This document shows positions 1 through 9,152 of a stretch of 12,901 bases of DNA, piece after piece; position 1 is the stretch's first letter, and each line of letters starts with the position of its first letter. Source of the stretch: Hyphochytrium catenoides. Its lineage: Eukaryota > Sar > Hyphochytriomycetes > Hyphochytriales > Hyphochytriaceae. The notes under the pieces are model-generated. The model saw nothing but the letters and a program-made list of their open reading frames with translations, did no database searches and was not told where the DNA came from. The stretch lies in NCBI GenBank assembly GCA_900088475.1, contig FLMG01004224.1, positions 29,956 to 42,856 of the forward strand. The letters are read 5' to 3'. The position numbers were made by a program, and so were the translations under genes.

Positions 1-104
1 TAGGGGAAGAGGAGCAAGAAAGCCAGCAAGGAAGACTGAGAGACTAGAGGAGAGAATGGAGAAATGAGTTGGGAGACAAGGAGAGACCAAGACAGAGTAC
101 TTAC

Positions 105-431
105 GAACGTGACAGAGAAGGTAGGAGTAGTGATGAACTGCACAGTGGAAGAGAGATGTCGCAGTTCACCAAGAGAGAGAAGGGAGGGAAGGCAATGCTT
201 TTGGACTACCTGCGCGGCATCAGAGAAGTCGTGCGACAATGTGTGCATTTTCTCCGCGTTCACTTCCTCTTCTCGACGACCTCTGGAGCTCAATCGAAGG
301 CCCAGAAAGTGAGACGGAACTGCCGCTGCTCTCTTTTGCTCGCTGTCACTGCAGCTGTCACTGCATAGCCACGCGAGGTGCACGTCACCACCAGGTTTTG
401 CCCTTCTACTCCTCACTGCAACAGATGTCAT
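105..431 (-). CDS. Candidate first exon of a partial gene running off the left edge; function unknown
   Basis: The minus strand is open from an ATG at 431-429 to the left edge of the window (143 codons), with an in-frame TAG just upstream of the ATG. A near-consensus 5' splice site (GTAAGT) starts at 104, so a first exon of 109 codons ending in phase 0 is possible. The stretch below it is pyrimidine-rich on this strand and has candidate acceptors TAG (ending at 44) and CAG (ending at 36). A second in-frame ATG at 248-246 could be the true start, because the first 61 residues are Arg/Ser-rich and low in complexity. I recognise no domain. The opposite strand is also open over much of this stretch (69-368), so the coding strand is not settled. 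An open frame of this length is expected about once by chance in a window this size, so confidence is low. Confidence 0.3.
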
Positions 432-639
432 GAGGATGAACTATCCTCAGTGCTCAAGAAGCGGATAGATGCGGCTTTCTTACTCTCTTCTCCTTTCTTC
501 TTTTTAAGGTGCTCCTCCGTGTAGCTGTTGGAACAGAAAGAGAAGCTGATCCATTGATCAAGTTCCTCAGAACCTGAGACAACATTGTCCAGTCTATTGC
601 GCTGTCATCGTTCCCTCTGAGCAAAGAGTATCTCAAGCT
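432..639. promoter_or_regulatory. Upstream region of the sterol oxidase gene, possibly a bidirectional promoter
   Basis: This 208-bp gap separates the start of the 640-1428 gene from the start of the candidate minus-strand exon. It carries a strong pyrimidine tract on the plus strand at about 473-503, ending in TTTTTAAG. That could be an initiator or CT-rich promoter element, or the 3' splice site of an intron in the 5' leader. No clear TATA box is visible. The frame of the downstream gene is open back to a TGA at 550-552 but has no ATG before 640. Confidence 0.35.
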
Positions 640-1428
640 ATGGATATCAAGAGCCTCTGGACGCTCACAGCTGACCTGTGGCCATATTCTGAGGCTTCGT
701 TCGTCCTTGTCGGCGGCTGGCTGGTCTATCTCGTAGGTTGGTGGCTCCCCAATGCCTTTATGGCGGCCGTGTATCACTTTGATCTCTTCCCGGAGTATAA
801 GATCCAAGGAGGCAAGTGGCCAGATAGGAAGATGGTTCGCGCGGCACTGATAGAGAATATTGTGGCGCACAATCTCTTGCATCCAGTGCTCTGGTATGGA
901 GTGTATAAGGCTCTTTATGAGGGCAGAGTCTTTGCGCCTCTCCCATCTCTATATACTTTCCTTTCGCACATCCTCTTCGCCTGGATCTGGGCGGATGGAA
1001 GCTTCTACTGGCTCCATCGCCTGAGCCATCATCGCCTGATCTACCGGCACATCCATAAAAAACACCACGAGTTCAAGCAGACCATTGGAATAGCATCCAC
1101 ATACGCTCATCCTCTAGAAGAGATCTTCGTCAACGGTGTATCAACAGTGGCCTGGATCTTTCTACTGCCTTCTCCGCCTCATATCCTTACATTTTGGTGC
1201 TTCCTCCTGATGCGGTATCAGGAGACAGTCGAGGAGCATTGCGGATATAACATCCCTTTCTCTCCCTGGGCCCTCTTGAGGGACAACAGTCACCACGACT
1301 TTCATCACTCGCACAATGTTGGCGCTTACGGAACGTTCCCTTTCTGGGACTGGCTCTGTGGGACGGACAAGGCATACAATGACTGGAAGGTGAAGACTGG
1401 AAAGGTTGCCAGCGGCAAGCTTAACTAA
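640..1428 (+). CDS. Sterol desaturase / fatty-acid hydroxylase family protein, C4-methylsterol oxidase-like
   Basis: A 262-residue protein in one exon. It has the histidine clusters of the membrane di-iron oxygenase superfamily: HRLSH (residues 126-130), HKKHH (139-143) and HDFHH (219-223), plus conserved-looking YAHP (155-158) and EEHCGY (198-203) and a GTD near the C-terminus (241-243). Hydrophobic segments lie at about 20-38, 105-120 and 165-190, fitting an ER membrane enzyme whose histidine boxes face the cytosol. The order and spacing of the motifs match ERG25/SMO-type 4-alpha-methylsterol monooxygenases and the related FAXDC2 proteins, which use O2 and reductant from cytochrome b5 to oxidise sterol C4 methyl groups. 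Length is close to plant SMO2 (about 260 residues) and shorter than yeast Erg25 (about 309). ATG 640 is the first in-frame ATG after an upstream stop. The family is secure; the substrate (C4-methyl sterol, other sterol or fatty acyl chain) is inferred. Confidence 0.93.
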   Translation: MDIKSLWTLTADLWPYSEASFVLVGGWLVYLVGWWLPNAFMAAVYHFDLFPEYKIQGGKWPDRKMVRAALIENIVAHNLLHPVLWYGVYKALYEGRVFAPLPSLYTFLSHILFAWIWADGSFYWLHRLSHHRLIYRHIHKKHHEFKQTIGIASTYAHPLEEIFVNGVSTVAWIFLLPSPPHILTFWCFLLMRYQETVEEHCGYNIPFSPWALLRDNSHHDFHHSHNVGAYGTFPFWDWLCGTDKAYNDWKVKTGKVASGKLN

Positions 1429-2135
1429 TTTATCTGCAGGGTCTTCGGAGAAAACCCAAGAGGAAGAGAAGCAGTGACAAAATGGCTGGGAAACCAGTTA
1501 GAGACTGGGAAGGCGGGCGAAGAGAGAGAAATCAAAACCCTGCGTGTGGGACAGTTGTCTGCATAGGCAAGACAACGGTAGCCAAAAGAAGAGGCCAGAG
1601 AGAGACGACCGAACACAATTAGCTGGTCTCGTTCTAGGACAACTTGTCCTCCATAGTAAGAAAGAACAGCTAGAGAACAGCTACCTGCTGAAGCAGGCTG
1701 CCTTGATGGTTATGGTCGAGGTCGAGAAGGGCTCACAACGGAGTCATGATAACCTTAATGTTTGGCAGTTTTTATAAATTAATAGACATAGTAGAATGAC
1801 AAAACCAGGTTGACTCTGTTGCCTGTCTCTTTCTCTTTCTTGCCACACCAACATGAAAAGCTGGCAGGATGGCTGCAGCGCCAAGCCTATTCTTGACTGG
1901 CCCTGGCGCTCACATGGGCGATCTTAATCGAAAGCGTCTTTCTCTTCTTCTCTGTGACGATAGCCCATGCTTGGCACAAAAATAATGGCGTAAGGAAGGT
2001 GGAGACAGCAGCGTTTTAAGCAAGTGCCCAACATCCGAACCCGATCGACCATGAGTGTGATGGCAATCCTTCTAGCGTCGTTGTCTCCCTATAAATAGAA
2101 CATTTTGTGGGTAGTGTTTGGCCCGGGTTGTCTTC
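1429..2135. other. Intergenic region between two convergent genes
   Basis: About 700 bp between the stop codons of two convergent genes, so it should hold both 3' UTRs and both polyadenylation sites. I found no exact AATAAA. AT-rich stretches that could serve are TTTATAAATTAATAG at about 1770 on the plus strand and TATTTATA on the minus strand (complement of 2091-2098). Short open frames here (for example 1544-1777 +) have no recognisable features. The plus-strand TATAAATA at 2091-2098 looks like a TATA box but has no supported gene downstream on that strand. Confidence 0.6.
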
Positions 2136-5100
2136 TCATGGTCGACCTCTCTCTCCCACCATCGTTGGCAGTGTCTGAAGGCCAGCAGCAGGTATCGGAC
2201 AGCGCTTTTCTAGTGGCGAACTTGTAACTCTATCCCCCTTTCCCTCGGCGGCCCCAAAGACAAACACTTTCCTTTCACTATCCTCCTGGCTTGGCGCCCT
2301 TGGCATCAGCAGCAGGTGATACCGAGCTCTGTTATGTCTCCGACGGGAGCTACGGGTGATTTTCCGTCTTCTCTCTTTCATCAGACAGGAGGGCTCATCC
2401 TGACTCTTCACTTCGGTCAGAACAGCTTTCGTAGGCCCTGGGCTCCTTGCCATCTTCTTCGCGATCCCGTAGACCATTAGACTGATCCCGAGGCTTAGTG
2501 AAATGAGCACTGCGAGAGTCACTCCAGCTTTGACTGTGACGATGATGCGATCAAACTGCACAATATCCGTCTGGAGGAATGGAGCCACATAAAAGAGTTG
2601 TGAGGCATCCGGAAAACGGTGTAAAGGCTGGTATTTCTTACCCTAATCCTCCTGGTCTCCTTCAATGCCTCTTCGAGCGCTTCACGATATAGCTGCTCTT
2701 GCTCCAAGAGCCTCTCATTCTGAGACAGCATGTGACTCTCCTATGGACGGGCCAGATACAAGGATTATGTTACAAAGGGCCATCGTTCAATAAGAACGAC
2801 ACAAAGAAGTGACTGATAGGACTGGTTAACTAGACGGAAGAAGTGGAGATGCCATACCAAACGCTCCAGACGACTGAGAGCCGCCATTTGCTCCTTTTGC
2901 ATCTCCAGTAAAATGGCTGTGTACCGGACATTGATATCCTCGAGGTAGCGGTCAATCACCGACTGATTAAACTCCAAAGACTTGACTGTGAAGAGATAAA
3001 ACAGAACATGAATCGAAATGCACAAGTAAAAGTGTGGAACAGTTGGTAGACCCAAGTGGATGACAGAAGATGAGGCAAACTTCTAGACCAAGGAGGGCAC
3101 TACCTTCACAGCCAAGACAAGTTGTGAGGACAACGGACGAGTGCGAATAGTGAAAGAAACCTCGTCGAACGACGGGAAAGACACAAACTGAACCGCCGTA
3201 TTACGACATGCGGCGTTAATAGGCAAGGGGAAAGCAAGAGTCTTAGAACATTACTCACTCTTCTTGGTCAGAATTCTAAAGATGCTCTCGTAGCCGCCCG
3301 AAGTCTTGACTTGGAGAGCTTTCAGGTGCCGCCCGGTCTCGGCCGACGTACTTTGGTGTGGCGGCGTCGGCCCTCCTTTCTTCTTCCCTCCCTCTCCCTC
3401 GCCCCCTTCTAGGGCTGGGTCTTGAGAATGGGAACCTGAGGTATCTATTGCGTTGTGATCGTGTGCCGTGTCATCTGCGTGCCCTTTCTGCTTGGCCTGC
3501 GCCAGTCTGTCCATCATGTCAGACGCTAGGCGTGATATCATGGTTCTCAAATCCGTCCCGGAGGTATTCTTCTGCTCCGGAGAATCAGGAGAAGCCGCCT
3601 TCTCTTGTTCTAGTGTGGTGGAGTTCGTCATGTTACACTCTACGGAGTGCTGATGCAGCACTTTATTCGCCTGGCGAGGTTCCCCGCGTGGCGTCAGAGG
3701 AGAAGGTCCAGTAATCGCTGCCTCTCGAGACAAAGGTGCTCCAGTGGTCGAAGATGCTCCAGTGGTCGAAGGTGCTCCAGGAGTTGCGCAAGTAAAATAG
3801 CTGAATTGATATATACTTTGCTTTGGCCGACAAGAGCTAAGAGACTGAGAGCCACGAATTGGAGCTGAAGCTGCTGCACTCTTGGTTGTGGCTGTGACGG
3901 TATGGTTGACGTTAATAGCTACTTGGCCGCCCTTGCTTAACTCGTTCTCAGGTTCCTTGTCACTCTCGCTAGTGGGGGCTGTCTCTTCAGCTTGTGGAAC
4001 GGTATGATTCTTGGTAACCGAACCGTCGGAAGGAGATGCCACAGGACGGATAAACTCTGAGGCAGAAGTCGCAGTGCCACGCTCTGTCTCGTGCGCAGTT
4101 GCAGAAGATAAGGCAGTGTTCGCTTCCACTCCTATATTCTCGCTGTCTTCTTGTACCGAAGTACCAAGAGATGAGTGACTTGCCTCTTGATGATGCGGAG
4201 ACGGTGAAAACTCCACTTTTTCGACAGAGGTTCCTCCGTCTTGTTTGTTGCCTTCTTTCTCCTCCAGATTGACCGCGGGAAAGGACTTCTCTTTCTTCTC
4301 GTCGGGCTCCTTGGCGGTCGTTCCTGTCTTATTTACAGGTGCAACGAGATCTGTTCCTGGAGGGGTAAAATTGACCTTCTGACTTTCACTCTGGTCACTC
4401 AAACCACTACTCGAGCCGTCTTTGGACTTCCATCCAGAGTCTTCTACCAAATACTGCGCAGATTCCTTCTCCAAGTCCGAGACCGCTCGTTGTGAATCCT
4501 CTCCAAACTCTAACTCCAGGACTTCAGCCATCGTGGACCCGAACACACTGTCCAAAATAGGGTAGATGAAATGCTTTAGAGAGACAACTCAAGAAATAAG
4601 ATGACAGCAAAAAGAGCCACTTAGATGAACCTCTTCTAATGCCACCACCTGGCAGCTTACATAACGATTGGAGAGAGAGGACAAAGTGATAGCCGTGACA
4701 AGAGGAGTAGGCCAAGAAGGTATGGAATCTTTACCTGATTTGGCTGACGGTGCAGTAGAACTCGCCTCCATAATGAGTAATAAAGCGGAACTTCAAGAAT
4801 CGCACTTGATGGTGTCTACCATTCACCTTAAATTCCTGCTGACCAGACGCACGTTTGGCGTGGAAGGTACCAAGAAGTACCCATTTGTCGGTAGGAAACT
4901 GCCGACTGCCCAACACCTGAGAACAGGGGTACGACATCGGGTGAACATGGCAGCGGCAAAAACCAAAATGTTAATAGACATCGCTATCAAGGCTATTCGA
5001 TGCTGACAAAGATCATGCAAAGCCAATGAACTCCTCATAGGACTATGAGCAGTTCAACCTCACCTGAAAGTCCTTCACAGACGACGAATACTTCTCAAAG

Positions 5101-6838
5101 TTCGCTAATCGGACAGTGTCGACCTCGATCTGACAAGGAAGAATAACGTTAGAGCATTTGGCGAAGCAGGAGCGAATGCCAATGGCAGCTACATACTTAT
5201 GTAAAGGCACAAGCGAAAGAGAGCCAGAAGAGACGGTTGCAAGTATAAGAAAGCTTACATCTTCGGAAAGAGAGATAACCACCCATTTCTTCTCTGAGCA
5301 AGGACTGAGCATGTAGCGGTCCTGGTCGCCTCGCAGCAAATCCGCTGCGCCTTTGACGTATTTAGGAGCCGCAATGATCATTGCTCCCGCATCCGTGGAG
5401 GCATAGTTCTTCCTGCTCCCAGTAAGGCCAGGAAATTGGTGCGAATGAGATGTTAGCGGAGTGTGAGGCAGCCAACGACAAAAATAAGCGTGAACAGTCG
5501 AAGAACAGAGCTAAAGAAGCGGCAAAGAAGCAGCTAGACACTAGAGAAAGTCAGACAGAATGCTGGAGGAAGAGAGTATCCCTTCAACTTCCAAGAAAGC
5601 AGCTTCTCAGCTATTCGTTTGTTACCTTGCTGTAGAGACACTTTCTAGCTCTCCGTCGTCGCTGAGTTGCATCTGCGATGCGCCCTGAGCACCCCATCCG
5701 TCATCCTCATCTTCAGGCTCAAAGCCGCCAATCCATTTATTTTTCTCCTCTAGTGCCTGCTTGCGTAAAGTTTCTTTGAACTCCCCGAGAGACGGAATCT
5801 TCTCCTTTGTTTCCTGGCGAACAGGAGCTACCTTGTCGATGACCAGGGGAGCAGGAGGAGGAGGAGACTGGGAAGAAGAGACAGGGACATCGGGAACGCT
5901 GGGCTCCATTGTAGATTCTTCTAGTCTCGTGGGGACACTTTCGTCCACTTCGAATGCCTTAACAGCTTCGTGAATAACGTTACTCTCTTCAGCTGGCAAC
6001 GCAGAAGATGAATCTTCCCGGGTCTCCTCAATCTTCTCGCTCGAAGTGTTAGCCCGCACGGCAGCTGGACCCACTTGCGTATCACCTTCTAACCCTAACC
6101 CTAAGCTCTCCAGTGAAGCATTCACCTTACTGTCTGCTGGGGTGGTATCGTTCACTGACGTCTCCTCGGAAGAGGTTGAAGCATAGGTAGCATTGGGAAT
6201 GGCAAGTGATGGTTGAGCCTTGAGAACGACATTTTCATCTTTCAGCTCTTCAGAATCTGCATTGAGTGCAGCGTTAGCAATCTTCGAGAGGCATACTGTC
6301 TTTGCCTCTGGCCCTCGCTCTCTCCAAGCATGTCTATCTAAAATGATCCCTTTCGGACAGTGCTTTGCATATACTACCCCTTTATCGCCTCCCACTCTGG
6401 CCTTTCCGGCCCTCGGTAAAGCTAGTACGTACCAGAAGGCTTACCCGCTTCATCTAGGTCTGTAAGAGACTCGACGGTCTCCATAACAGCCAACGGGACG
6501 CTTGCGGTGCTATTGAACGATGGGAGAACGTCAATAGAATCTTCAGCAGCATCCTCAAAGGAGGTGGAGTTCTTGGCATCCTGAAGGTTGATCTCAATGC
6601 CAGAGTCCCTGCCGCGATCTTCTTCTTTGTCTGAAGTCACGAGAGAAGTCTCCTTATCAGGTCCCTCTTCGCCTTCTGGCTCTATCGAGGCCGTCGATGC
6701 AACTAGCATCGCTGCATCAGGCGCAACAGAAGAGAGCACTACGAAATCTTTCGCAGAATCCTCATCCTCCACTTCTGGAGCTCCAAGCACCGCAAACAAT
6801 GCCAAACTTATGGCCCAGAGGACCCAGCGAGGTTTCAT
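2136..6838 (-). CDS. Mid-SUN domain protein of the SLP1/SUCO (ER/nuclear-envelope) family, nine exons
   Basis: Exons, in coding order: 6838-6445, 6256-5626, 5412-5259, 5129-5064, 4916-4735, 4547-3259, 2985-2858, 2740-2642, 2570-2136. All introns are GT-AG and phases agree at every junction, giving 3378 nt and 1125 residues. Domains: hydrophobic signal sequence (about 4-20); acidic Ser/Thr linker; SUN domain (about 342-490) with the family blocks KNYAS, GDQDRYMLSPC, VDTVRLANFEKYSS, the THYGGEFYCTVS block and VFGSTMAEVLELEF; a Ser/Thr/Glu-rich linker (about 490-890) with several N-glycosylation sequons (e.g. NKT, NHT, NMT, NST); a conserved SLEFNQSVIDRYLEDIN block leading a coiled coil (about 900-985); one membrane segment (about 996-1018); and a basic tail. 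A central SUN domain followed by coiled coil and membrane anchor is the mid-SUN plan of yeast Slp1, animal SUCO and plant SUN3-5. Yeast Slp1 acts with Emp65 to protect folding ER proteins. Size is nearer animal SUCO (about 1250) than Slp1 (about 590). Exact ends of exons 1 and 9 are the least certain. Confidence 0.88.
3735..3788. repeat. 18-bp minisatellite inside exon 6 of the mid-SUN gene
   Basis: The unit ggtgctccagtggtcgaa (3735-3752) is followed by a 17/18 copy (3753-3770) and a third copy that is conserved only in its first ten bases (3771-3788). On the coding (minus) strand it encodes a repeated Ser-Thr-Thr-Gly-Ala-Pro/Ser motif in the disordered linker. The unit is a multiple of three, so copy-number change would not shift the frame. 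Confidence 0.8.
5130..5258 (-). other. Intron 3 of the mid-SUN gene: 129 bp, in frame and free of stops
   Basis: Starts GTAAGC, ends TTGTCAG, and has a CTAAC branch-like motif at about 5148-5144. Removal joins the SLSED and IEVDTVRLANFE parts of the SUN domain in phase 0, which fits the family pattern. Its length is a multiple of three and it has no in-frame stop, so unspliced mRNA would add 43 residues to the SUN domain rather than truncate it. Confidence 0.8.
6089..6104. repeat. Short telomere-like CCCTAA repeat inside an exon
   Basis: The plus strand reads CTAACCCTAACCCTAA, about 2.7 copies of CCCTAA. It lies in exon 2 of the mid-SUN gene, where the minus strand encodes Leu-Gly-Leu-Gly-Leu-Glu. 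The match to the TTAGGG-type telomere unit may be coincidence. Confidence 0.6.
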
Positions 6839-6871
6839 CCTTACGGGGGCTCTGAAGCACCTGACGGTGTA

Positions 6872-6922
6872 TCACTCCAAGAAAGAATCTCGTCTACCTC
6901 TGATGGAGCCCAGGCAATCCAT
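6872..6922 (-). promoter_or_regulatory. Candidate upstream ORF in the leader of the mid-SUN gene
   Basis: An ATG at 6922-6920 opens a 16-codon frame that ends in TGA at 6874-6872, 33 bp before the main ATG at 6838. If transcription starts upstream of it, this would be a small uORF that could lower translation of the main frame. A weak TATA-like stretch (CTTATACAG on the minus strand, complement of 6931-6939) lies just upstream, which would place the start site too close or downstream. The transcript start is not known. Confidence 0.3.
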
Positions 6923-7585
6923 CTCTAGAACTGTATAAGTAGTCCTAGGTCATGGCGGAAGTATCTGGTCCTCTGTGACAGACTACAGGCCTCCGCGAAA
7001 GCCACGGACGACACCTTTGGTGGAAGTACTTTGGCAAACTTTCTTCTCTTCCGTCGCCAATCAGCTTCTAATAGCCGTTCTCATAACCGCCTCATCTGGG
7101 AGGTTGTCTTCAAAGCTCTAACGGTGTGCTGCAGTGCTCCATGTGCCGCTGCCAGGCCTTCTCTTTACTTTCTGTCTCTCCTCCAGCCGATAAATGGACA
7201 ACCTGCCCGCAGGCCTTGGGCGGCGCGGCCGGTCGGTTGAAGAAGTTCGTCGCTGCTGCTCTCTCCTCCTTGTACAGGACACTTGGACCTTCTCCAGGAC
7301 ACGCCTGTCTCTCGATGTCTCTCCAGTGCACAGTGTACTAGCTCTTTTATGTCTGTCTCCCATGCTCACTGTTCTCCCCTAGCTTCATAAGTATCATTCT
7401 CCTGCACTTGTCATCTCTAGTGTCTCTTTCTGCGCTGGACCGTCATTCTGTCTCGCGAATGAGGGAGGTTGGTTATGTCTGTACACGTAATTCTGTAGAG
7501 AAAGAGCCAAGAATTTGTCTCATACACAGCCCGCACCATCACAGTCCTCACAGACCAACACGTTGTAGTTGTACAAGGTACAGGT

Positions 7586-7674
7586 GGCGTGAATACGCAG
7601 ACTCGGGTTTGTAAGTGACTCGAGACTGTTGAGGAACTCGAGTCTCCCTTCACGAACCCGGGTCCCGTTACGCC
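7586..7674. repeat. Nested imperfect inverted repeat able to form a long two-stage hairpin
   Basis: Inner arms GACTCGAG (7617-7624) and CTCGAGTC (7637-7644) are perfect complements around a 12-base loop. Outside them GACTCGGGTTTG (7600-7611) pairs with CGAACCCGGGTC (7653-7664) over 12 positions, two of them G-T. Further out GGCGT (7586-7590) pairs with ACGCC (7670-7674), separated from the middle stem by unequal loops. I do not recognise it as a tRNA or known RNA family, and no terminal target-site duplication is evident. Confidence 0.7.
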
Positions 7675-9152
7675 TTCCTACAAGTAGTCCTTTATGTAGT
7701 TGAAGGTAGTTTGGCGATCTTCGAGCCGATGATGCCGCAAGGAAGAAGAAAAGACGAGAAGCGAAGCAGTGCGGACACAGCAGAAGAAGAGAGCAGCATG
7801 TGTAGATGGGGAGGAAGGCGATCAGAGATGATGAGGCGGCCACTATCATTGCTTCTAGAGAATCTACTCATTATGCTATATGGCCGCCTCCTACCTGCAA
7901 GGCAATCAGACTCGATCTGCTGCTCCGACCGACCTGCGCTTCTTGCGCCAGTACTGTCTGTGACTCATCATCTCTCAGCGGTGGTAGATCCTTAGATTGT
8001 TACGGAGGAGGAGTGGGGTGCTGCTCTTCGACTACGGGTGCACCAAAGATAGTGATGAGGTAGTTCCACCATATGGCAGAAGAAGAAAACAGGAGGGGGA
8101 TTGCTTCTTCATGATATCATGTTATTAGTGCAGAAGACGACTACTACTACGACGCTGAACAATTGATGAGCTATTATTAGACAGACAGGATAGCTCCCTC
8201 CTGTTTTCCTGTCACCTCTTTCTCTGCCTGCAGCCCTTTTGTTAGAAGAACAATTATCGCTCTACGCAAGCTCTTCAAAAATGTCGCCACATCATTCCGA
8301 GGGCTGATGAATAGTAGTACACCTACTTGTGATTGTCGTCCGGAGGAGTATTCCTCCTGTCGTCCGCGTCGTCGTCGAAAGAGTGCAATAAATACTGAAC
8401 AGGATAACATCATCGCTCTCTCTTCAGAATAAGCAGGATCTAAGTAGTTACCTCTGACATGTTATTAAGGATTGGCTTCAATGAACGCGCACGCGTCCAC
8501 CACATAGTAGAGGTGATAGGATATGACCAAAGAGAGATGTGATGACCAAAAAAGATGTTTTAAGGGAGAAGGGGCCCAAGACGGACGAAGAGGCAAACAA
8601 GAAGAGTAAGACAAAAAGCGGATGATGAACGATGACAGCTCCATACATTGAGGAGGCCGTAGTACCGGCATCAGAGGGCCAGCATACCTACCAGTCGAGG
8701 ACGTACGAAAGTCTCACACCAGCAAGAATAGCATCAGCTTCACAGTCAGTGCAATGTTAATTACTTGTGGAACAACAGAAGCAGAAAAAGCCCCCTTTCT
8801 CTCTCTGAAACTATGATTGCCTTCTTCGATCAATGGACCACAACAGCAATACCTTAAATGGACACCAACAGACTGCTCATGTCTAGCTTCTTACTGATAA
8901 TGTTATCCATCATCGCGGTGAATAGATGCACCTCCAAAGAAGTCGCCCATCTATCTATTACCTCCGACTCCGGCAGTGGAGAACAAAGATGCTCAGTCAA
9001 CGGTAGGGCGGATGTAGACACTCGTTTTTTATACTGACAAGCTGGCTAAGTGCTAAGTCTCGCCGATCGCTCCAGCTTCCATTGCTTCTTTTACCCTCCG
9101 ATCCTGTGTCCCCCAAAGAAATGACCATTTTGTACCTTTGGCGTGAAAGATC

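Larger units (their letters stand above)
6839..9152. other. Long intergenic region without a supported gene
   Basis: About 2.3 kb. The first few hundred bases should contain the promoter of the mid-SUN gene and the last few hundred the 3' UTR of the 9153-10458 gene. Short open frames occur on both strands (for example 7711-7995 +, 8177-8413 -, 7417-7653 -) but none has a recognisable domain, a signal sequence or a convincing splice context. The notable structure is a nested inverted repeat at 7586-7674, listed separately. A smaller inverted repeat, GGAGGA-GTAT-TCCTCC, lies at 8342-8357. Confidence 0.55.

Noticed and set aside
454-882. 142-codon open frame on the minus strand
   Set aside because: It overlaps, antisense, the secure sterol oxidase gene and has no features of its own.
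3358-3714. 118-codon open frame on the plus strand
   Set aside because: It lies antisense inside exon 6 of the mid-SUN gene and reflects that exon's composition.
6422-6444. A very short 23-bp intron (GTAAGC to TAG) between exons 1 and 2 of the mid-SUN gene
   Set aside because: It is in phase, but a 188-bp intron ending in CTAAC...TGCAG at 6257 is also in phase and matches the lengths and branch motif of other introns in the gene.
6588-6938. 116-codon plus-strand frame rich in Ser and Glu
   Set aside because: It is the antisense of exon 1 of the mid-SUN gene, whose splice phases and domain fit are decisive.
7586-7674. The nested hairpin as a tRNA or tRNA-derived element
   Set aside because: The minus strand has a GGTTCG and paired ends, but no seven-base acceptor stem, D arm or anticodon arm can be laid out.
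8177-8413. 78-codon minus-strand frame
   Set aside because: Codon use differs from the clear genes here and no family is recognised.
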